DNA from: CBDIBC01 sp965276635
Lineage (GTDB): Bacteria; Actinomycetota; Acidimicrobiia; Acidimicrobiales; Palsa-688
Direction: 5' to 3'
DNA length: 64,000 nt
NCBI GenBank assembly: GCA_965276635.1
Contig: CBDIBC010000005.1
Location: forward strand, 558,001 to 622,000
Part shown: one piece after another, positions 60,990 to 64,000 of the stretch
Numbering within the stretch: the stretch's first letter is position 1
Layout: the number at the start of each line of letters is the position of its first letter
The notes under the pieces: generated by a model
Databases searched by the model: none
The model's input: the letters and a program-made list of their open reading frames with translations, nothing else
What the model was told of the DNA's origin: nothing
Program-made: the position numbers and the translations under genes

Positions 60990-61298
60990 ATGGCGAAGCG
61001 TCCGACCAACAGGCGTTACAGCGAGGAGTTCAAGCGGGACGCGGTGGCATTGCTGCGTTCGTCGGGCCGGCCGATCGTGGAGGTGGCACGCGAGTTGGGG
61101 ATCACCGACACGTCGCTTGGCAGCTGGGCCCGGGAGGCGGCTAAGAACGACACCCCCGAGCAAAAGAAGGCGACCGATGACGCGGCCGCCGATGCTCGGG
61201 AAGCGGCCCGGCTGCGTAAGAGAGTCCGTCAGTTGGAAGAGGAGATCGAGATCTTGAAGCGGTTCACGGCGTATTGGGTGCGGAGCGAGGACAAGTGA
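60990..61298 (+). CDS. IS3-family transposase OrfA, copy 2
   Basis: The 102-residue protein is identical to the copy at 38179-38487: HTH_Tnp_1 region YSEEFKRDAVALLRSSGRPIVEVARELGITDTSLGSW plus a coiled-coil tail LRKRVRQLEEEIEILKRF. It ends in the GTGA overlap with orfB. Confidence 0.95.
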   Translation: MAKRPTNRRYSEEFKRDAVALLRSSGRPIVEVARELGITDTSLGSWAREAAKNDTPEQKKATDDAAADAREAARLRKRVRQLEEEIEILKRFTAYWVRSEDK

Positions 61299-62290
61299 GC
61301 GCGAGCAGCGAGGTGATCGCTCTGCGATGCCGGGTGGAGCGCTTGGAGGCGGAGGGCACGATCCTGCGCCGGCTGGGCGCACTGCCCGAGGGCGGCCCTA
61401 AGCGCGAGCGCCTCTACCGTTTCGTTGAGGCCGAGTCGGCCAGCTTGGCGGTGGCCACGCTGTGCGAGGTGGTCGGGGTGAGCCGCTCGGCGTTCTACAA
61501 GTGGCGGGCCAAGGGGCCGGGGCCCGATGACGCCACCTGGGATGAGGCGGTTCTGGCGGACCGCATCTTCGAGGCGTGGACGGCCAGCCGGGGCCGCTAC
61601 GGATCGCCCCGGGTGACCGCTGCGTTGTGGCGTAAAGGGGTCCGGGTGAGCGAGAAGCGGGTGGCCCGGTTGATGAGCGAGCTTGGCATCGTCGGCCGGT
61701 GCGGGCGGCGCAAGCTGCGCACGACCTGGCGGGACCGGGCCGCGGCCGTGTCGCCGGATCTGGTGGAGCGGGACTTCACCGCTGCGTCGCCCGATGAGCG
61801 ATGGGTCGGCGACGTCACCTACATCCCCACCGGCGAGGGATGGCTCTTCGTCGCCTCGGTCCTCGACGTGTTCTCTCGCCGCCTGGTGGGCTGGTCGATC
61901 GCCGAGCACCTGCGTACCGAGCTGTGCACCGACGCCATGGAGGCGGCTCTGGCGACGAGAGGCAAGCGCATCGCCGCAGGAACGGTTTTCCACTCGGATC
62001 ACGGCTGTCAATACACCAGTGACGAGTTCCGCCGGTTCTGTCAGCGAACGAATATCACCCAATCAATGGGAACCGTGGGCGATAGTTACGACAATGCCAT
62101 GGCAGAAAGCCTGTGGGCATCATTGAAACGAGAACTCGTCGACGACGCCAACTTTAGCACCAAAAAAGAGGCCCGTCAGGCGATATTCGAATGGATCGCC
62201 TGGTATAATACCGAGCGACTCCACAGTTCCCTCGGTTATGTTCCGCCACGGGAGTTCGATGAGTCTTGGAGCACCAAGCAAGCAGCATAG
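61295..62290 (+). CDS. IS3-family transposase OrfB, copy 2
   Basis: The 331-residue protein is identical to copy 1, with the complete D-D-E set (WVGDVTY, FHSDHGCQY, NAMAESLWASLK). The GTG start overlaps the orfA stop. Both copies appear intact and should be able to act on either element. Confidence 0.95.
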   Translation: MSASSEVIALRCRVERLEAEGTILRRLGALPEGGPKRERLYRFVEAESASLAVATLCEVVGVSRSAFYKWRAKGPGPDDATWDEAVLADRIFEAWTASRGRYGSPRVTAALWRKGVRVSEKRVARLMSELGIVGRCGRRKLRTTWRDRAAAVSPDLVERDFTAASPDERWVGDVTYIPTGEGWLFVASVLDVFSRRLVGWSIAEHLRTELCTDAMEAALATRGKRIAAGTVFHSDHGCQYTSDEFRRFCQRTNITQSMGTVGDSYDNAMAESLWASLKRELVDDANFSTKKEARQAIFEWIAWYNTERLHSSLGYVPPREFDESWSTKQAA

Positions 62291-62608
62291 ACCGGTGTCC
62301 GGTCTGGCGGGGGAGGCCCAGATGCGCCAGGTCTACGCCCTGTTGGGCCTGGTCAAGCGGTGGGGGCCGCAGCGCCTCGAGGCGGCCTGCGCCCGGGCGG
62401 CCGACGCCGAGGCGTTCAACGTGGGCCTCATCGCCCGGATGATCGAGCGGGCCACCGAAGCCGACCACACGGCGCAGCCCCCGACGCCGGCCGGGCCCGG
62501 CCCGGCCCGCTTCGCCCGCGACTCGGGGCACTTCGCAACCGCAAAACCCGCGCCCCAACGGATCTTCGTCCACCGAGGTTGACGTCCGGGTCGCCGACGG
62601 GGTGCGGC

Positions 62609-63409
62609 ATGACGGCCCCGACCCCGGCCGTCAGTCCCGAGCTGCGCTCCCTGTTGCGCCGGGTCAAGCTCGGCAAGACCCTCGACACCCTCCCCGAGCG
62701 CCTCGCTCTGGCCCGGTCCCGCAGTCTCGGCCACGCCGAGTTCCTGGGGCTCGTGCTCTCCGACGAGGTTGTCCGCGGGGACACCCACTCCGCCGACCTG
62801 CGGGCCCGGACCGCCGGGCTAGACCCCGCCATGCGCCTCGAACACTGGGACGACACCGCCGCGGTCAGCTACGACCGTGCCACCCTCAACGAGCTGGTCA
62901 GCCTCCGCTTCGTCGAAACCGCCCACAACGCGCTGATCCTGGGTCCGGTCGGGGTCGGCAAGACCTTCCTGGCCACCGCCCTCGGCCACGCCGCTATCCG
63001 CCGGCGCCACAGCGTGCACTTCGAGCGCTCCGATCAACTGTTCAAGCGGCTCAAGGCCTCCCGGCTCGACAACAGCCACGACGCGGAAATCCGCAAGCTC
63101 ATCCGAGTCGACCTACTCGTCCTCGACGACCTGTGCCTCCAAGCCCTCGACGCCGCCGACACCGCCGACCTCTACGAGCTCGTCGTCGAGCGACACCGCC
63201 AGGCGGCCACCGTGGTGACCTCCAACCGGGAGCCCGTCGAGTGGCTGGCTCTCATGGCCGACGGCCTCCTCGCCCAATCCGCCATCGACCGGCTCCAATC
63301 ATCCGCCTACGAGCTGGTCCTCGATGGCGACAGCTACCGGCGCCGCCAGAAGCCCACCCCCGGGGACCCGCCGCAGCCGCCACCCACCCGGCGGCCCCGG
63401 CGGGCTTGA
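62609..63409 (+). CDS. istB: IstB-like ATP-binding protein of the IS21 element
   Basis: ATG 62609 gives 266 residues. The AAA+ core is intact: ALILGPVGVGKTFLATALGHAAIRR (Walker A, residues 112-119), LLVLDDLCLQALDAADTADLYELVVERHRQAATVVTSNREPVEWLALMADGLLAQSAIDRL (Walker B, sensor 1 and arginine-finger region). IstB binds DNA and ATP and licenses IstA. Here its partner is destroyed, so it is stranded unless another IS21 copy supplies IstA. The Pro-rich C-terminal tail is variable in the family. Confidence 0.92.
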   Translation: MTAPTPAVSPELRSLLRRVKLGKTLDTLPERLALARSRSLGHAEFLGLVLSDEVVRGDTHSADLRARTAGLDPAMRLEHWDDTAAVSYDRATLNELVSLRFVETAHNALILGPVGVGKTFLATALGHAAIRRRHSVHFERSDQLFKRLKASRLDNSHDAEIRKLIRVDLLVLDDLCLQALDAADTADLYELVVERHRQAATVVTSNREPVEWLALMADGLLAQSAIDRLQSSAYELVLDGDSYRRRQKPTPGDPPQPPPTRRPRRA

Positions 63410-63569
63410 CCGCCACCGTCCCCGGCCGCCATGATCCCAACGTCGACGCTGGAGGCACCCCGGACCCGGTCCCTTGCCACTGGCGGAGCGGTGGTCCCTT
63501 CACGCTGGCGGGCGACAACGAGTCGACCTCAGGCCGCCTCGCTACCGCCCTCGACTCGCTCCGCTCGCT

Positions 63570-64000
63570 GGGTCTGTATCTACAACGGTGTAACTGTCTA
63601 CCTACAGTAGCCGGGCCCAGCCTGGCGGAAGGAGAGACAGTGACAGACGTTATTGACGTGGTCGACTCGACCGTGGTGATGGAGCCCTCGCCCGGTTCGG
63701 CGCTGGCCGCGAAGATCGGCACGGAGGAGTTGGCGGCCGAGCTGTTGGCCCGGGCTGACGGCGACGCCATGAGGTTGGTCGGTCCGGGTGGGCTGCTGGC
63801 GGACTTGACCAAGCGTGTACTCGAGGCGGCGCTTGAGGGCGAGATGACCGAGCACGTCGGCTACGAGCCCTACGACCCAGCTGGGCATCACTCGGGTAAC
63901 AGCCGCAACGGCACCCGCACCAAGAGGGTGATCACTGATATCGGCCCGGTCAGTATCGACGTGCCCCGCGACGGGGACGGGTCGTTCCAGCCGGTGATGG
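63570..64000 (+). mobile_element. IS256-type element, left part only
   Basis: The sequence GGTCTGTATCTACAACGGTGTAACTGTC at about 63571 resembles the left end of IS256/mutator elements, with the transposase gene starting 70 bases inside. The right end is beyond the window, so terminal repeats cannot be checked. Confidence 0.6.
63640..64000 (+). CDS. IS256-family (mutator) transposase, 5' part
   Basis: A GTG at 63640 after GGAGAG opens VTDVIDVVDSTVVMEPSPGSALAAKIGTEELAAELLARADGDAMRLVGPGGLLADLTKRVLEAALEGEMTEHVGYEPYDPAGHHSGNSRNGTRTKRVITDIGPVSIDVPRDGDGSFQPVM, which runs off the window. LTKRVLEAALEGEMTEHLGY and SRNGTRTKRV..DIG.V.IDVPRDR.G.F.P are hallmark IS256 transposase blocks. The catalytic domain is outside the window. 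Confidence 0.92.
   Translation, partial: MTDVIDVVDSTVVMEPSPGSALAAKIGTEELAAELLARADGDAMRLVGPGGLLADLTKRVLEAALEGEMTEHVGYEPYDPAGHHSGNSRNGTRTKRVITDIGPVSIDVPRDGDGSFQPVM

Larger units (their letters stand above)
60931..62320 (+). mobile_element. IS3-family insertion sequence, copy 2 (1390 bp), nested in istA
   Basis: The ends TGAACCTCCCC and GAGGCCCA are as in copy 1, and the length is exactly the same. The target duplication is GATG at 60927-60930 and 62321-62324. The element sits inside the istA reading frame, so it arrived after the IS21 element. Orientation is opposite to copy 1. No difference between the two copies' proteins or ends was noticed, indicating recent activity. Confidence 0.95.
59616..62582 (+). 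pseudogene. istA: IstA transposase of the IS21 element, frameshifted and interrupted
   Basis: From ATG 59616 (AGGAAGG upstream) the frame encodes GVLRLWVRGEGLRAIERLVGLDRKSVRRYV (HTH), VEVQVDFGKMGLI and VLVPDNMSSVIDKASPTEP with catalytic Asps, then RTPTDKPRVERQVPFVRNSFF with Glu. Near 60826 and 60883 two single-base losses move the frame: DLDHLRRLAAGHGPAIG and then AYATAVLDHPLPWTKM appear in successive frames. The IS3 element is inserted right after that at codon ATG. The C-terminal part resumes at 62325 (RQVYALLGLVKRWGPQRLEAAC) to a stop at 62582. The protein is non-functional. Confidence 0.9.
59448..63517 (+). mobile_element. IS21-family element, interrupted by an IS3-family copy
   Basis: The termini are TGTCGCCCGCCAGC at 59448 and its inverted counterpart GCTGGCGGGCGACA ending at 63517. 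The element is flanked by a 5-bp duplication ACGAG at 59443-59447 and 63518-63522. A 21-bp subterminal inverted repeat, GGGACCACCGCTCCGCCAGTG, lies at 59502-59522 and inverted at 63478-63498, like the multiple repeats of IS21 ends. istA and istB follow one another. Without the 1390-bp insertion and its duplicated 4 bases the element is about 2.68 kb, a normal IS21 size. Confidence 0.92.

Noticed and set aside
61229..62062. 277-codon antisense frames across both IS3-family copies (also 37415-38248)
   Set aside because: They are antisense shadows of orfB, which has the complete DDE motif.
37153..62324. A 22.4-kb composite transposon bounded by the two IS3-family copies
   Set aside because: Each copy has its own matching 4-bp duplication (GTTT and GATG). 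A composite insertion would show the duplication only at the outer ends.

Overview
The window is high-GC DNA with dense coding on both strands, GTG starts and many 4-bp ATGA/GTGA gene overlaps. It looks like a chromosomal segment of a soil or aquatic actinobacterium. The carboxy-terminal 'DGGVFSFGDA.F.GS' repeats of the giant protein at 17.9-25.9 kb are, from memory, most typical of Acidimicrobiia. This assignment is an inference and no 16S gene is present.

Region 1 (1-15.6 kb) is a CoA-linked catabolic district. It holds two members of a lipocalin/AttH-like uncharacterised family, two amidohydrolases, two alpha/beta hydrolases, a TauD-type dioxygenase, a tandem-fused CaiB/BaiF CoA-transferase, an acyl-CoA dehydrogenase coupled to an APH-like kinase, a divergent TetR regulator with a clear palindromic operator, and two glyoxalase-fold proteins. 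Region 2 (15.5-25.9 kb) carries a GGDEF diguanylate cyclase with an apparent inhibitory site and an 8-kb gene for a secreted repeat protein built from a Gly-rich head, beta-propeller blocks, Ig-like, MBG and DGG repeats. Region 3 (26-35.8 kb) has a broken Dyp peroxidase, a nitroreductase-family protein, a divergent reductase/TetR pair, an SDR/NTF2/EthD-like operon under a cupin regulator, a methyltransferase, a Ca/Na exchanger and two small stress-type proteins.

Region 4 (35.9-39.4 kb) is decayed: a frameshifted aldo/keto reductase, a fumarylacetoacetate-hydrolase gene split by an IS3-family element (4-bp duplication GTTT), and a multiply deleted CoA-transferase. Region 5 (39.5-56.7 kb) has a GAF-ANTAR regulator, a spermidine-synthase-like membrane protein, two MarR/MFS efflux loci with palindromic operator candidates, a polyhydroxyalkanoate cluster (synthase, HTH regulator, phasin, depolymerase), a second copy of the reductase/TetR module whose TetR carries a nonsense codon, a VapBC-like pair, DUF3224-MarR, and a quinone oxidoreductase fused by deletion into an HxlR remnant.

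Region 6 (56.7-64 kb) is mobile. The 3' half of an initiator-type tRNA-Met looks like an attachment-site remnant. It is followed by a HEPN/MNT toxin-antitoxin operon and an IS21-family element (59448-63517, target duplication ACGAG). The istA gene of that element is interrupted by a second, apparently identical copy of the IS3 element (target duplication GATG), and the start of an IS256-type transposase runs off the right edge. The two IS copies are inverted and 22.4 kb apart. Each still has its own matched target duplication, so they look like independent insertions.
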